A stretch of 64,000 nucleotides of DNA, taken from positions 1-64,000 of the forward strand of contig QLIY01000515.1 in NCBI GenBank assembly GCA_003260075.1. The letters run 5' to 3'. A program made the translations under genes and the position numbers. Source of the stretch: Phallusia mammillata. Taxonomy: Eukaryota > Chordata > Ascidiacea > Phlebobranchia > Ascidiidae. Positions 34,440-47,554 of the stretch are shown here, in pieces. Position 1 is the first letter of the stretch, and each line of letters begins with the position of its first letter. Under the pieces are notes generated by a model. It was not told where the DNA came from. It worked only from the letters and a program-made list of their open reading frames with translations, and did no database searches.

Positions 34440-35346
34440 TTCTACCTACTAACATCAGGAAAGATTTTAATCAAACATGTTTTGGTTGAAAAATCCGACA
34501 GGTATTAATTTGGTATAGGCCAAGGTATTACATTTCATGAACTTCGATGTACACTCAAAGGTAAAGTTGGATACTAACTTGCAATTGCACCAAATTCACT
34601 GGTTTATTACTTAATAGTTAATACGAGTAACGATTTGTTCACTGACAGCCATTTGTTTGGGTTTGAGCATCGCTGTCAATTTTCTTCCTTTTTTTGTGTC
34701 GCCTTTCTTCACAAGCCCGACTGATACAAAGCACGACCGAACCAATTATCTCTCTGCGTTGTGAATCACAAATCGTGTAAAAAAGATTTCTGCCGTAGGC
34801 GAAGATATGTCAATAATCTAATTGGATTTTTTGCGATGCATATTTGTTAGTAAAGCTCAGTTGTGTTTTTAGTTTGTTGAGCTGTGCTTGTTGTTGAAAA
34901 ACAACAATTCCAATGTGTCAAGTTTTTGATTGTTTTAATCTGAAATACTTAGTTTAAAGTTTGCAAAAAGGTGTATTGCATTTGGCAGGAGAGGCATAAT
35001 AATTTTAGTGCTACACAAATGACGTAATTCTTTGCAATACGTTGGTTTAGTTGTACCGAAATACATAAAAGACTTTTACGAAGCCATAATATAGTGTACA
35101 TACGATATTAGTGCAAAAGCGATAAAAATAGCTACATTTTGTTGGATTTAGAGTTTAAAGATATTTTACTGGTAACGGTTTAACTTTAAGTTTTAAATGA
35201 AAGCCACATTTAGATTCGACATATTATACTTCGGTTCTATTTATTTGGAAAAGCTAACAACAGATTTTACAACTAGACATTTGCGCTTAAAATTGGTTTG
35301 TATACATACAGGCATAAGCTAGAGTCGTTATATAGAAATAATAATC
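34440..35346. other. Upstream region of receptor copy 2
   Basis: No gene or repeat recognised. It should contain the promoter of copy 2, whose start codon is at 35347. Confidence 0.4.
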
Positions 35347-36013
35347 ATGTGGAAAATTTTGGTTTTACTATTTACTGGAATCATCGGATGTGCGGAAGGT
35401 ATTTGTCCAAAGGAGGATTTTAGCATCGCTCCTCAACCATATACAAGTAAGATTAGTTAAATTATTCAGCGCGAAATGATACATGTGTTATCTAAGATGT
35501 AAGCTGTAGTGTTCACGATTTAACAGCTTAGGCGACGAAGTAAAACGCTTATCTAAAGTAAGGACAAACCTACCCAAAGTTTTACATAAACTTACGTTAG
35601 TTTTGCCCACTCTCTTAGGTTTATTTCACCATTTGCCTTGTTAAATTCATGGTAAACTTAAAAACCATGGAATAAATGAAGCGTATAGTAAATAACTTTC
35701 CATGCAGTATTTAGGATCTTTATTAAATGAAGTATAGAACTTCAGACAGTCTACACGTTTTTAGGGGAAATAGCTTTATCTCTGTTTTGATCGTTCGCAT
35801 GCTCATAACATTCAAGTACGCAATAGCTATGGGGAAACGCCTAAACTCAGTATATATGCGTCAAAGCAATTTTAAGCGGAAAATCCACGCTATAATAAAA
35901 CGGTCTCAAAATAGACCGCGCTTATATGACGAAGAAGATAGAACGACAGCTAGATGTCTGCTACTAATGGGTATTTCGGCTTGTTTTTTTTTCTACCAAT
36001 CTGGCGATCCCCT

Positions 36014-36055
<42 letters not shown>

Positions 36056-39000
36056 CCGAAATATGGCTATTCTATTTAATGTGGCTATTGTATTGTCACT
36101 CACACTGTCTGCAGCTTACTTTAAAGATAGACAATACTTTAATTTCTCCAAAAATATCTGGCACAGAGGATTATGGTTAGTTGGCTGTTAAAAGAAGTTC
36201 GTTAGGAAACCCGCATTTAGTTGTAACTAAAACAAGTGTTATGATTGAAGGATCGTTAGAATTTCCGCTTTGAGCGTGCAAAGTCGTGCATGCAATGGTT
36301 AAAGCGGTGTGGTTGACTGTACGAATACAAACGCTCTTTAAGCGTGGAAAGACGTGCTTGCAACAATCGATATGTTTGACTGCACGATGTTCGTTAGGAA
36401 ACCTAGCTTAAGTGTGCAAAGTCGTGCATGTAGTAAGCCAGTGCTCTTCAACCTTTTTTGGGTTGGTTATGGTGAACCCTTAAAGTTCTTTTGACGCACG
36501 CATGCACACTGTTTAATTAAAAGGTAAACTAAGGTAAAAAGCGCTATGAAAAATCATTACGCATATCATCATGTCAATTAAACCTAGCCGAGTTGCCGAA
36601 GTTTTGCACATTGTCGGTGAGACTTTTGACGTAAATTAACGTCAATCCGCGATCTGCGCAAAACTTCTTTTGAATAATAATGGTTCATTAAAAGTTTGTG
36701 ATTCACCCTTGTGTACCATTTCGTACTGGTGCACCCCATGGATATTTTGGTGCACCCTTAGGGTGCAACGTGCACACCAGTTGAAGAGCACTGTAGTAAG
36801 CAGCTTGATTGACTGAAAAATACATTTTTGTATAATATAAACTAAAATTTAAGATGAACATAAATTCATAACTGGGATCAGCCCTGAAGCGTCTATGCAG
36901 ACCAGCGATCACGGCACACTCATATATAAATCACAGTACGCCAGGCCCATTGAAGGGTGTATATGCAGACCAGCGATCACGGTGACCGGCTGATTCGGTA
37001 TAGCGCCTTCAATGGGCCTGGCGTACTATGATAAACTAAAATTGCACGACATATTTGGTTTGAGTTTTAGTTGATAAAAATTAATGTTTTTAATCTGATA
37101 TTTTTATGCTACCCCCCCCCCGGCTGATTCGGTATAGCGCCTTCAATGGGCCTGGCGTACTGTGATAAACTAAAATTGCACGACATATTTGGTTTCAGTT
37201 TTAGTTGATAAAAATTAATGTTTTTAATCTGATATTTTTATGCTGCATTGTAGTCTACAAACAATACTTAAATACACAAAACGAAGCTTTTCTAGAAATA
37301 TCAACATCATTTAAATAAAACAGGCTAATTTTAAAAGATCAGCATTATCAAGAGATATATTAAACTTTTTATGGCCACTTGAATGAGTTTAATAATTAGC
37401 TTGGCAGTCCGTATGCGTAGTTAACGCGTATGCTTTGAGGGAAATTCCCCTGCCAAAACGTGAACGTACTAGCAGCTTCAAAACATGCTAATGCACTTCC
37501 CGACAACTAATAGCGCGTTTATGCCTGACTAAATAGAAATTAGCCTGATTTTGGCTCGGAAAAGTGTATTTACATTTCATAGGTTTTGTATTAAACGCCA
37601 ACGACCTAATTAATAAATTACTTCTAATGAATTTCTGCCTGCAAATTGATTGTGCATTAAAAAGCTGAATTTATTGACTGCCTTTATTTATAAAATATGT
37701 CCCCGACAACTCATATGAATAAATCTCTGTTTTATTTGCTTGCAACCAACTCGAAGTTATTGCTTAAAAGCAAATTTTATAGTTGAATATAAAGCTTCAT
37801 TTTTTAAATTAAAAAATGTCTTTGATATTATTTGCTGTTTTCTAATTACAGAACCTGAAAATCTCTCAGTGTGCGAGAAACCGTACCGCGATCCCAACTG
37901 CACCTGTCCTTCTTCAATGTTCGAATGCGAATGTCACAAATTTGGTCGGTGTAAACAACCAGGATGCATTAAGATGTCCAGCGTAAACAACTGGTCGAAT
38001 GACTGTGAAGATTGGAGTGACGAGTATAATCAAGTTTGTCAAGAAGGCTGGTTTCAGTGTGACTGTTTTAACACTACTTGTAAAGGCAAACGTAGTTGTA
38101 TACCAGACAATCGCCTATGTAATATGGAGATGGACTGTTTGGATGGCAGTGATGAATTTAACTGCTCTTGTCCAGCTAGTAAGTTCGAATGTGATTGTTA
38201 CAAAACAAACAACTGCAGTGATGGCAATCTACACAACAGCTGTCTGCCAAAAAGTAAACAATGCAACGGAGTTGACGACTGTGGAGATTGGAGTGATGAG
38301 TTTAACTGCACTTGTCCTGTAGATCATTTTCAGTGCGATTGCTACAAAACAGAAAACTGTGATGAGAATAAAAGTTGCATCAACAAAAACAAAGTATGCG
38401 ATGGTAGAAATGACTGTGGAGATTGGATTGATGAGGCTAATTGCACTTGTCCAGCTGATAAGTTTGAATGTAATTGTTTTAAAACAAACAACTGCACGAA
38501 CGGTTACAACTGTGTTAGCATTGACCTGCAATGCAATGGAAAGAATGATTGTGGAGATTGGAGTGATGAAACTAATTGTACTTGTCCAGCTGGTACGTTT
38601 CAATGCGATTGTTATGGAACAAAGATCTGCGAGAACAAATTTGGTTGCATCAAAAACGAACTACAATGCAATGGACAAACAGAATGTGGCGATTGGAGTG
38701 ATGAGGTTAACTGTACTTGTCCAGATCATAAATTTGAATGTGATTGTTACAAAACAGCCAACTGCACAAATGGATTTGGTTGTATCCAACCTGATTGGCG
38801 ATGTAACAAAATAAATGACTGCGGAGATGGTAGTGATGAAATGAATTGCACTTGTCCAGCTAATCAGTTTGAATGCGCATGTGTTGGTACCAAACAATGC
38901 ATTGGTATGGAGGGAAGTTGTATCGATCGATCTTTGTTGTGTGATGGAAATCATGACTGTTTTGATGGTAGCGATGAGACACATCACACATGTAACTGCT

Positions 39001-41549
39001 CTGGAGTTTACTCAAGATGTCCGTGTGATACTGGTACCAAACATTGCCCATCTACTGGCAGATGCATACCTTTCGACTGGTTAGGTGACGGAGTAAAAGA
39101 TTGTTCTGATGGCAGTGACGAAATTTGCTCAGTATCAAGCTTTACATGCCAGTCTTGTACAATGTTTGTCACAACTTGTAAAGGTGTAAAACATAATAAC
39201 TACCTTGTCTATTCCCCAATTCCGCCAGTGTGCACTACTGTAATGCAACCATCATGTGCTGATAACATTAATAATTGCACAACTACAACAGGTTTATGTG
39301 TGTCTACGGAATGCGAAACTCCACAAACATTTTGCTGGGAAACATTTGTTTGTGAAAATGAACAGATTACTAATGTCAACGACTTCTGTGACTTAATTAA
39401 TAGTTGCAGTGATAACAGCGACGAAATTGTAGAGGGATTTGGATTTAAATGTTCTGGTTTAACTAGACAAGGTGTTTGCGTTTTACCACAAGTCAACGTC
39501 TACGATTCCGTGGCTCAATGTTCTGATAAATCTGATCTCTGTTTTGTCAACGGACAGTTTCGATGTTTTCAGTGCTTAGATAAGAAGTTGATCATATCAC
39601 CCAAGCAAGTTTGTGACGGAATAGTGGATTGCTTTGATTTGTCAGATGAGTGTTTGTGTTTGAATCAAAGTTTGTGTAACGATATTAGAGGTTCCTGTCA
39701 ATCCAATCAGATGTATTGTGAAAACAACACTGTATGTTCAGTTCAAAGTGGAAAGTTGTGCAATGCAAGTGTGCAATGTGTTGATCTAATTAACACAAAA
39801 TACTGTTCGTCTCCAAACAACTTTCGACAGACTCAGTGTTCGGCAAACATGGATCGTGAAGCATTCTGGAGTTCGAAAGACTACAACAAATTTTTAAGGC
39901 CTTGGTTTGATACAGTTTCTATCTGGTCTCAAAACACCACAAAAACATTTTGTGCAATATGTGATGGAGTTATCATGGACGATATGTGGTTGACAGGTGA
40001 ATTGGATTGTCCTGATAGGTTTTATTGTTTCTCAAATGGACAGATTAGCATCAAAAGGACCCAAGTGTGCGATGGTTCAAATGACTGCTCCGATGGCTCT
40101 GATGAAACAAAGGAACTTTGCCAAAACAGTCGGTATTATTGCAAAACAAATGAGAAAATTTCGATTGACAAGAAAACACTTTGTGATGGTGTCATAGATT
40201 GCGACGATGAATCGGATGAACTTAAATGCCGTTGCGAAGAGAAACGATTTTATTGTACAAATCAGCAGCCATTGTCTATTCAAAAGAAGCTAGTACAAAA
40301 CGGTATACAAGACTGTTCGGACGGAAGTGACGAATGTGTGAACTTGGTTGGGGACGCGTTTGCAGATGTCAATGAAATGATTGCCAATCAAGTATATCGA
40401 GCAATTTTCTGGATAACAGCGGTAATAGCCTTAGCGGCAAATTTGTTTGTGTTCATTACAGTTAGTTACAGCTTAACAAAAGTAAAAAAGAGCAAAAAGG
40501 GATTTATCAACACAAGTGTTTTTGTTTTGAACTTATGTGTCTCTGATTTCCTCATGGGAGTTTATCTGCTTGTAATTATAGTGCAATCAACCAAATTTTC
40601 TGGCTCATACTGTTTGTTTGACAAAGAATGGAGATCAAGCAGCATGTGTTCAGGACTTGGAGCTCTTGCAGTCTTTTCTTCTGAAGCATCAGCTTTTACT
40701 ATGACAGCTATGACCACATTTCGCCTGCTATCAACCATTAAACCTTTAATTAATCGAACTGTCGGTGTCCGAAGAATTCTCTTGATAGAGTTGTTTTGCT
40801 GGATTTCAGCTGTTATTTTGGCAACCGTTCCTTTACTTCAGGTCACTTCGGAATATTTTGCACATGGTGTTTGGTTTCCTAATTACATTTTCGGAAACGA
40901 TTTTGTTTCCAGAAAAAACATATCACTTCTTGCTGAAAGAGTTACCAATGTCAAACCAGAGGGTTGGAGCAATGTGAAACACACAATTAAGGAAACATTC
41001 CCTCATAATATAATCAGGGGAGAGTTTGGATACTATGGTGACACCAGCGTATGCATGCCACGTTTATTTGTAAGGGTCAATGAATTCGCTTGGGAATATT
41101 CAACTGTTCTCATCACAATCAACTTCCTCATGTTCGGCTACATGGTGGGTGCCTATATCTACATTTACAAACAGAGCAACCGCATGAAATCTTCCCGCAG
41201 CTCTGATGCTAGCTCCAAGATGCAAAAGAGAATCGCAAGGTTGATTTTGACCGACTTCTGTTGCTGGATTCCAATTTGTGTCATGGGATATTTAACTGTC
41301 GGAGGAATCAAGATGCCACCAGATGCTTATGTGTTGAGTGCTTGTCTGTTACTTCCAATCAACAGCGCCCTAAATCCTTTGATCTACTCAAAATCAATTG
41401 AGGAGCATTTTGCGAGAGCAAAGAAAAGCTTGAGAAAGAAATTATCATCACTTCGGGATTTGTTTAGTCGTGCGTCCAATTTAGCTGTGAGACACAATGC
41501 TGATAGACCACCACGAGAAGCTAACAGAGTAGTGGAGATAGTTAGATAA
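35347..41549 (+). CDS. LDLa-rich relaxin-receptor-like GPCR, copy 2
   Basis: Two coding exons: 35347-35446 (signal peptide MWKILVLLFTGIIGC) and 37852-41549, about 1,265 residues. The intron position and phase are identical to copy 1, and the module order is the same. There are nine N-terminal LDLa-type units with eight cysteines in most, an irregular cysteine-rich middle, and three LDLa units before the membrane. The seven-helix domain spans about 875-1216. It has NLCVSDFLMG in TM2, TTFRLL at the TM3 end in place of D/ERY, CWIP in TM6 and NSALNPLIY in TM7. The tail ends RVVEIVR. Divergent orientation relative to copy 1 implies an inverted duplication. The 2.4-kb intron holds a 40-C run, minisatellite units and transposons. 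Class A receptor with an extracellular binding array; ligand and G protein unknown. Confidence 0.93.
36015..36054. repeat. 40-nt poly-C run
   Basis: Pure C in the intron of receptor copy 2. It reads as polyproline in one frame, which is not a real protein. Likely an assembly gap filler. Confidence 0.7.
36194..36430 (+). repeat. Minisatellite cluster
   Basis: About three to four units of the 70-bp family (GCAAAGTCGTGCATG core). The last unit is split by the hAT-like element that follows and resumes at 36802. Confidence 0.8.
36439..36793. mobile_element. Non-autonomous hAT-like element nested in minisatellite
   Basis: A 355-bp element has perfect 14-bp ends CAGTGCTCTTCAAC and an exact 8-bp target duplication TAGTAAGC at 36431-36438 and 36794-36801. 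No transposase frame. The insertion post-dates the minisatellite unit it splits. Confidence 0.9.
36830..37245. mobile_element. Fold-back element with GTACGCCAGGCC ends, partly duplicated
   Basis: Contains AGTACGCCAGGCCCATTGAA and its inverse about 75 bp apart, plus a block CTGGGATCAGCCCTGAAGCG. Related blocks occur at 41577-41898, 48531, 51527 and 55598. Sequence 36987-37111 is repeated at 37120-37244 across a 10-C run, so one of the two copies is probably artefactual. Confidence 0.7.
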
Positions 41550-41576
41550 AAATCGCCAAATACTCTTTGTACATTA

Positions 41577-41898
41577 TAGTGCGCCAGGCCTATTAAACTA
41601 TAAATTGATATGACATCGCTTTAGCATTGTCCCGTTATTGATAAATTTGTCATTACATAGGAAAGACTGAATTGGCGATCCCCAAATACAAAGCTGGCAT
41701 GTGCAGCATACAAGGCAGGCGACGGTGCAATTTTCGACAAGCTTTTTACCAAGCTCGTGTAGCTTACTTGGTACTGCTCTAGTCCCGAATAGGCTCCTGT
41801 AGCGCGTTCGAAACCCATAGCAGGCCTATGCAGCATGTTTAAATGCTTAGATGAACTATTTTATTCCGTATGGCTTTTTTTCTAGGCCTGGCGTACTA
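41577..41898. mobile_element. MITE with GTRCGCCAGGCC ends just past receptor copy 2
   Basis: Ends TAGTGCGCCAGGCCTA and, inverted, TAGTACGCCAGGCCTA, so a TA target duplication is likely. It begins 27 bp after the stop codon of receptor copy 2 and so must supply much of its 3' UTR, unless transcription ends at once. The open frame inside is not recognisable as a protein. Confidence 0.75.
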
Positions 41899-42890
41899 AG
41901 GTTTGTACATAAATGTGCCATCATCGCCAATCTGCTTTTACTTTAGGGGCTGATCACAATCGTAACAATTTAATTGTCAAATCGAAAAACGCACTAACAA
42001 AACAGTGCAGTCATTTTTATCTTTTTTGTTGAATGCATTGATATCACATGTTATACATGGAAACCTGTTGGAATGCAATTTGTATAATCTTTATTGTATC
42101 GGTCCCTGTATGACTTGGAAATTTGATACCATTAATATATTTTCTACAACGTCAATTTTTCAATGTTTTCCGAAAGATTTAAAAAAATACAATGTCGTTA
42201 TATTATGTTACAAACCTCTTGTATTTGCCTCAATTGCATTTTTGTCAACGCCACTTTGTAACAAATGCCTTTTGAGAGAAACTCATGGTGCCATGTTTAC
42301 CATATTATCTAGTTTTTGATTTTCTGTACAAATGTGTAAGTGTTTATTAACGTTAAAAAATGTCTTTCGATGTTGTTTTGCAGTTAAAAAATCCGCGTCT
42401 TAAAGTATTAGACCAACTTTAACACATTTTTAGCCTGTTATTTGTGTTTATTTTTGCAAAAAATCGAAAAACAAAATGTTAATCAGTATATTTTTTAAAC
42501 AAAATGTTAATCAGTATATTTTTAAACTTCGCCCGGTCTTTGAAAACTATATTTATTTGTTTTATGCAAATGAACTTTATTGTAACAAACCGAAAATCTC
42601 CCGTAATTCATTTTAATGTAAAAGATACCTAGCATCAAAGTTTGCTCGTTAGATAGAGCCCCAGAGCAATTTTTGTCCAGACACTTTGGGCTGCGCATTT
42701 CATATGCATGTGTATGTATTACATTTTATTTATTTTTGCTGCTGCACATTTTTGCTTGTTCGTTGCAAATAACAGATTACGTTTACAAATGAATGTTTTA
42801 AATCACATTTTAATGCCATAGCGAATGCAAAACACTAAGAAAAGGAATCAATTCTGGTTTATTACAAAAATTAACCAGACAAAAGTTTTA
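41899..42890. other. Intergenic, nothing recognised
   Basis: AT-rich sequence with a small local repeat of AAACAAAATGTTAATCAGTA near 42470-42510. No exon chain was seen. Confidence 0.5.
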
Positions 42891-42899
42891 CGTATACGA

Positions 42900-43330
42900 A
42901 AAGCGTTCGTTTGGACACAGGCTTCAACGTGCAAAGTCGTGCATTCAACAAGCGCTATGGTTCAATAAACGAAGACCGTTAGGAAACCCACTTCATGTGT
43001 GCAAAGTCGTGCATGTAATAAGCGATATAGTTGACTGCACAAAGCCCGTTAAGTAACCGTGCAAAGTCATGTATGTATAACAAGCGCTAAGGTTCAACGT
43101 ACGAACTCGTAAGGAAACCGCTGTAACCTTGCAATAGTCTGCATGTAACAAGCGCTGTGGTAGACTGCACGAAGCTCGCCGGGAAACCCGCTGTAAGTGT
43201 ATAAATTCATAATTTTACAAGTGCAATGGTTGACTGTAGAAGGCAAGTAAGAAACCCGCTTTAAGCGTGCAAAGTCGTGCATCTTAAACCAGCGCTATAG
43301 TTAACTGTACGAAACTTGCTCTTTAGATAT
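42900..43330 (+). repeat. Minisatellite cluster
   Basis: About six diverged units of the 70-bp family, including GTGCAAAGTCGTGCAT and GACTGCACGAAGCTCG variants. Confidence 0.85.
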
Positions 43331-44298
43331 GGGCAAAGTTTTTCTTGGCGCACCAAAGTCGTGAACTTCGCTACGCATTATAACCTTAGATAGCCTCTGG
43401 CACTACTGGTTGAGCGACAAAGCACCTGCAGGTCAGTGTATCAACTTATCTTCAGGCTGTGTTCGTCAATAGGTTAAAATGAAGAGCGTTTTAGATATTT
43501 TGCGCTCAAATGAACAAATAGGTCAAGTAGTTACTTATTAGATAGTCATTTTTACATGCCAAGCATATGTCTTATGGTAAATAAAACAGTATCAGTCAAA
43601 TTGTACTAAAGAAATTGCCCATGTAATTGGGTAAATGCTATTTTGCTTGGTATTTGTCTGTAGTAAGGATTACTTTGCATTTCGTGGTCTATTGAAAGAA
43701 TATTGGAAAACATTTTGTGATTGTGACGTTGCCTGGCACTGTGGATACCCGAAATGAGATTGCATGTTTTTTTGCAAATCGGGACAACTCAATTCAAAAG
43801 TGGTTTGTAATGTTTAGATTTTTTGGTTTCAAATTTAGGGCCATACATAAAATACCAACAAAAGTAGTAAATTGGTTCTTAATGTGGTGGTTTCGATTTT
43901 AGACATTTAACAAATAAACAACGCACTTACAGTAACCTTATGTATTTGATAAATATCTAACTGAACGTCCACCAGCATATTTATTTTAGCTTTTACCGTT
44001 TGTTTTGTAACTGTTTTCATGTAAAAGGCAATCACTTGATGTAACACAAAACTGTTGCATTAATTAACAACTCACATACATACTATGTTATGATTTCGAA
44101 TCTAAGTTCAAAACCATTGTAATGTAATTGTACGCAAACAGCGATAATATATTTTAAGCGCAATTACAAAAGGTATAAAGTCATCTTCTTAAACGCAGAT
44201 TTACATAATATATAAAGATTGCAGTTTAAAATGCATATGGCTAATGCAAACCGCAAAGAGAAGATTTATTATTTCGACAATTTTAACTTTTAGTATAA
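43331..44298. other. Intergenic, nothing recognised
   Basis: No gene, RNA or repeat that I can support. Confidence 0.5.
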
Positions 44299-44620
44299 AT
44301 TCAATCAGGCTTTAAATATTAGGCAGATTACTCTGTAATTATAATAGTTCATGACGTTTACAGCTAGTTACACGATTAACGGTTTTCAAAATCCTAACCA
44401 GAAACAAATAAACCAATATATTATTATAAATCGTAACATTTCTTGTGTCATTTTCCCCCCCCCCAATTCAATCAGGCTTTAAATATTAGGCAGATTACTC
44501 TGTAATTATAATGGTTCATGACGTTTACAGCTAGTTACACAATTAACGGTTTTCAAAATCCTAACCAGAAACAAATGAACCAATATATTATTATAAATCG
44601 TAACATTTCTTGTGTCATTC
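44299..44620. repeat. About 155-bp duplication across a 10-C run (44455-44464)
   Basis: AATTCAATCAGGCTTTAAAT and the following sequence up to TTCTTGTGTCATT occur on both sides of the C run with only a few substitutions. Confidence 0.85.
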
Positions 44621-46416
44621 TCAAATGAAATGTCGAAACGTTATGTTTTACATTAGTGTACTGGCTTGTTGGTTTGCAACTAGCGTTCTTAAAATATGGT
44701 TCCAAAAAGTCGAAAATCTTGAACCAATTCCCATCGCCCATTGCAAACCAAAATTCCACACAAAAGTTTTCTTTTTTTTGTCTAATCCGCGTTTGAATAC
44801 CTTTCAACGCTTTTCAAGCCTCCCATGACTGGAGCATTACGAAGCTGTCAACAGGCAAAGAAACCAGATCAAACATCAAAGCATTCAAAGCGAACCCATT
44901 CTGAGTAACGACCGGCGGCACTGCCTTGCAAAAATAAACAGACCTAAAATTAAGTCACGCTTGAGTTCGCGCGGCGTTATGCTTGACTGGACATGCACTA
45001 ATGCCTTTTTTGTTGTGGTCGTTTTGATTTGAAGCTTATTGGTTGACAGATTGGTATGGAAATTGAAGAAAAAATGTTCTTTTTTTGCAAAAACGTAATT
45101 TCTAAACCAAGGGTGTAGTATCTTTTTGTTGTTGTTGGCATCACGGGTTCTTATTTCAATTACCGCCCCCAGTTTGTCCACTGAGTCTAAGTAATCAGTC
45201 TAGAAACATCTACTGGGCTTGTAATATCAAAACAATTTATCATTTTAAGACAAAAAATGTTTGAAAGCAGTTTATCATAGTCCCAATATACATTACATAT
45301 ATATTACAAATATGCATACTTGTTTTTGGTCGCCTTTATGAACCTCTGCCAAGAATGGTAAACTGATATGGACACTGCAACACAGGAGTACAAAATTGAA
45401 AATACCTTTTTTACCACAAAGAACAGATTGTTAAAACGTTGTACATCAAGAACAGGCATCTCGGCCGCCGACTCATTATAGGCATTTCCTTATTTCCTGT
45501 CTTTTATAAACCAAATCGCCCAGGTGTTTCGTATACAATTTCATCCATGCCTTTATGACCATTGATATAGTGCTTAATGCTAACTTGTTATATAAAGGTA
45601 CGACATATGCGTACTCAACAAGTAATTTCGGGGGTTTTGTACGTAGTAAATGTATATTTCAACCATCGCCATTCTGATTGTCAATTTAGAAAATATATGT
45701 GTTTTTACATAACATGGACATGTTTGTTAAAATTAGTTAATTTTTGTAATAGCAGGATTTTTTAGCTTGAAACATTACCAAAATGTTCGCAAAAAGATAA
45801 TCATTATACTTAGTCTGATTTCGCCTATAGCACATTTTAAAATGCAATCACATTACTTAACAATACGTCAAAAACTTTGTATCGACCTACAGAACCTTTT
45901 TCATCTATTTCACATGCGCCAATGATTTCCTTAAGCCGTAGAAAAGGTGAATAGTTACAGATTTCAAGCCTACAGCGTCGTTACCTAGTTTTTATTTTTT
46001 CTTGCCGCCGTTCCGCCCTGATGCGTCTCAGTCCTGTCACGCTTAGCTGCACATCTGATTCTCTCTTCATTGTGACTCAGAAATGCTGTGGAACTTTTTT
46101 CTTCGTTGAGCGCCCGGTTTTTTTGACAATTCGTTGTAACTGGAGTTAGTTACAGCATTTTTTGGAATGTTTGTAGTTTTTATTGCTGATTTTTGTGTGA
46201 TTTTTATTTGCAGTTATTAGATTACGTTTATTAGCTTTCGTCGTTGTGTATATTCTTGTCTGTAATTTTTGTACTGTTTTAAATACGTAAGTGTTTAGTT
46301 TGTACAGCAAATGTCATACGATTTCCAGTGTAGCATGTTAGGTGTCTTAAACTTGTTTGGGTCAATTAATCGTCCTAAAAATTCTGATTGTAGCTCTGTA
46401 TGCTGTTTTTTAGCTT
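44621..46416. other. Intergenic, nothing recognised
   Basis: Short open frames only; none has a recognisable product or matched splice sites. Confidence 0.5.
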
Positions 46417-46627
46417 ATTATTCTACTGTAACTTGTTTGTAGGTTTCACTCAAGACGTCCTCATGTGTTATGTTAAATGCGATTACCGTAGTTGCCAATA
46501 CTTAATGGGTGTAAATTCCCCCCCCCCGCTTATTATTCTACTGTAACTTGTTTGTAGGTTTCACTCAAGACGTCCACATGTGTTATGTTAAATGCGATTA
46601 CCGTAGTTGTCAATACTTAATGGGTGT
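46417..46627. repeat. About 100-bp duplication across a 10-C run (46518-46527)
   Basis: TTATTCTACTGTAACTTGTT onward is repeated after the run with two or three substitutions. Confidence 0.85.
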
Positions 46628-46729
46628 AAATGTATGCAGTGCTAGTTTGTACAAAAGTAACAAACTGACTTATTTGCTAAATAGGTAACATTTTGGTTAA
46701 ATAGCTGATTTAAAACAACTTTGCCATTA

Positions 46730-46900
46730 TGCAAAGACGCGTATATAACAAGCGCAAGAAATTAATTTTGTTTGTTTTTTGTATCAAACGAAAGGGTTTA
46801 TTAAGCGTGCAAAACGGGTTTGTTTTATGCAACAAGCGCTATAAATGACTACAGAAAGCTCATAAGAAAGCCGTTTAAAAGTTGAATTCAGTGCATGTTG
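46730..46900 (+). repeat. Degenerate minisatellite units
   Basis: Two to three weak copies of the 70-bp family, recognised by GCAAAGACGCGTATATAACA and AACAAGCGCTATAAATGACT. Confidence 0.55.
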
Positions 46901-47349
46901 CAAGCGTATTTGTTTGTCAGCAGTAAAATAAGTTAAGAATAGCTTGACTACGTAGATAAATTACTCAGTTTATTTTGCAAAGCCCGTTAGCTGTCTGTCT
47001 GGTGTATTATCAACGATGCGTGAATGCACCTAGCTCTGTGCACAAAAATGTGGAAACCAAAACGAAAACAGTTGACCTCCTAACCGCGCTGTCAAACCCA
47101 TGCTTGACTAAAGCATAAATAACACAGCATTTCTATGCACAAATCTCAATCTTAGACGATTGCTACGTAACCTGATACCATTGGCCCAGATTTTCAATTG
47201 CACATGAATTTTTTTCAATGGCCGTGCGGCGGTCTTAATTTCCTGTGATAGCCCTTTCCAGACGTTCACAAGCCTGTATTTTATTAGCCTTTGTCTAACT
47301 CGCGTGCTTTAATTGATTGTCTGGATAACAGGTGGCTCAAGGACATGGG

Positions 47350-47523
47350 ACTTGGTCATGTAGTTTTCACACAAGAATCAGTCAGTTAGGTTTTATTATT
47401 ATTAAAAAAAAAAAAAACCTAAAAAAATTGCTCTAAATTCTCGCGACCCAAGCATTTTAGCATCCCCCCCCCCCACTTGGTCATGTAGTTTTCACACAAG
47501 AATCAGTCAGTTAGGTTTTATTT
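47350..47523. repeat. About 50-bp duplication across an 11-C run (47464-47474)
   Basis: ACTTGGTCATGTAGTTTTCA and the following bases recur directly after the run. A poly-A tract lies between the two copies. Confidence 0.8.
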
Positions 47524-47554
47524 ATATTTTATTAATATTCTAGACTACTGCATG

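Noticed and set aside
35727..36191. 154-codon frame with a polyproline stretch, and a similar one at 57073-57285
   Set aside because: Created by C runs that look like gap filler; the first lies in a receptor intron and has no recognisable domain.
41621..41836. 71-codon minus frame as a gene
   Set aside because: Lies entirely inside a MITE.
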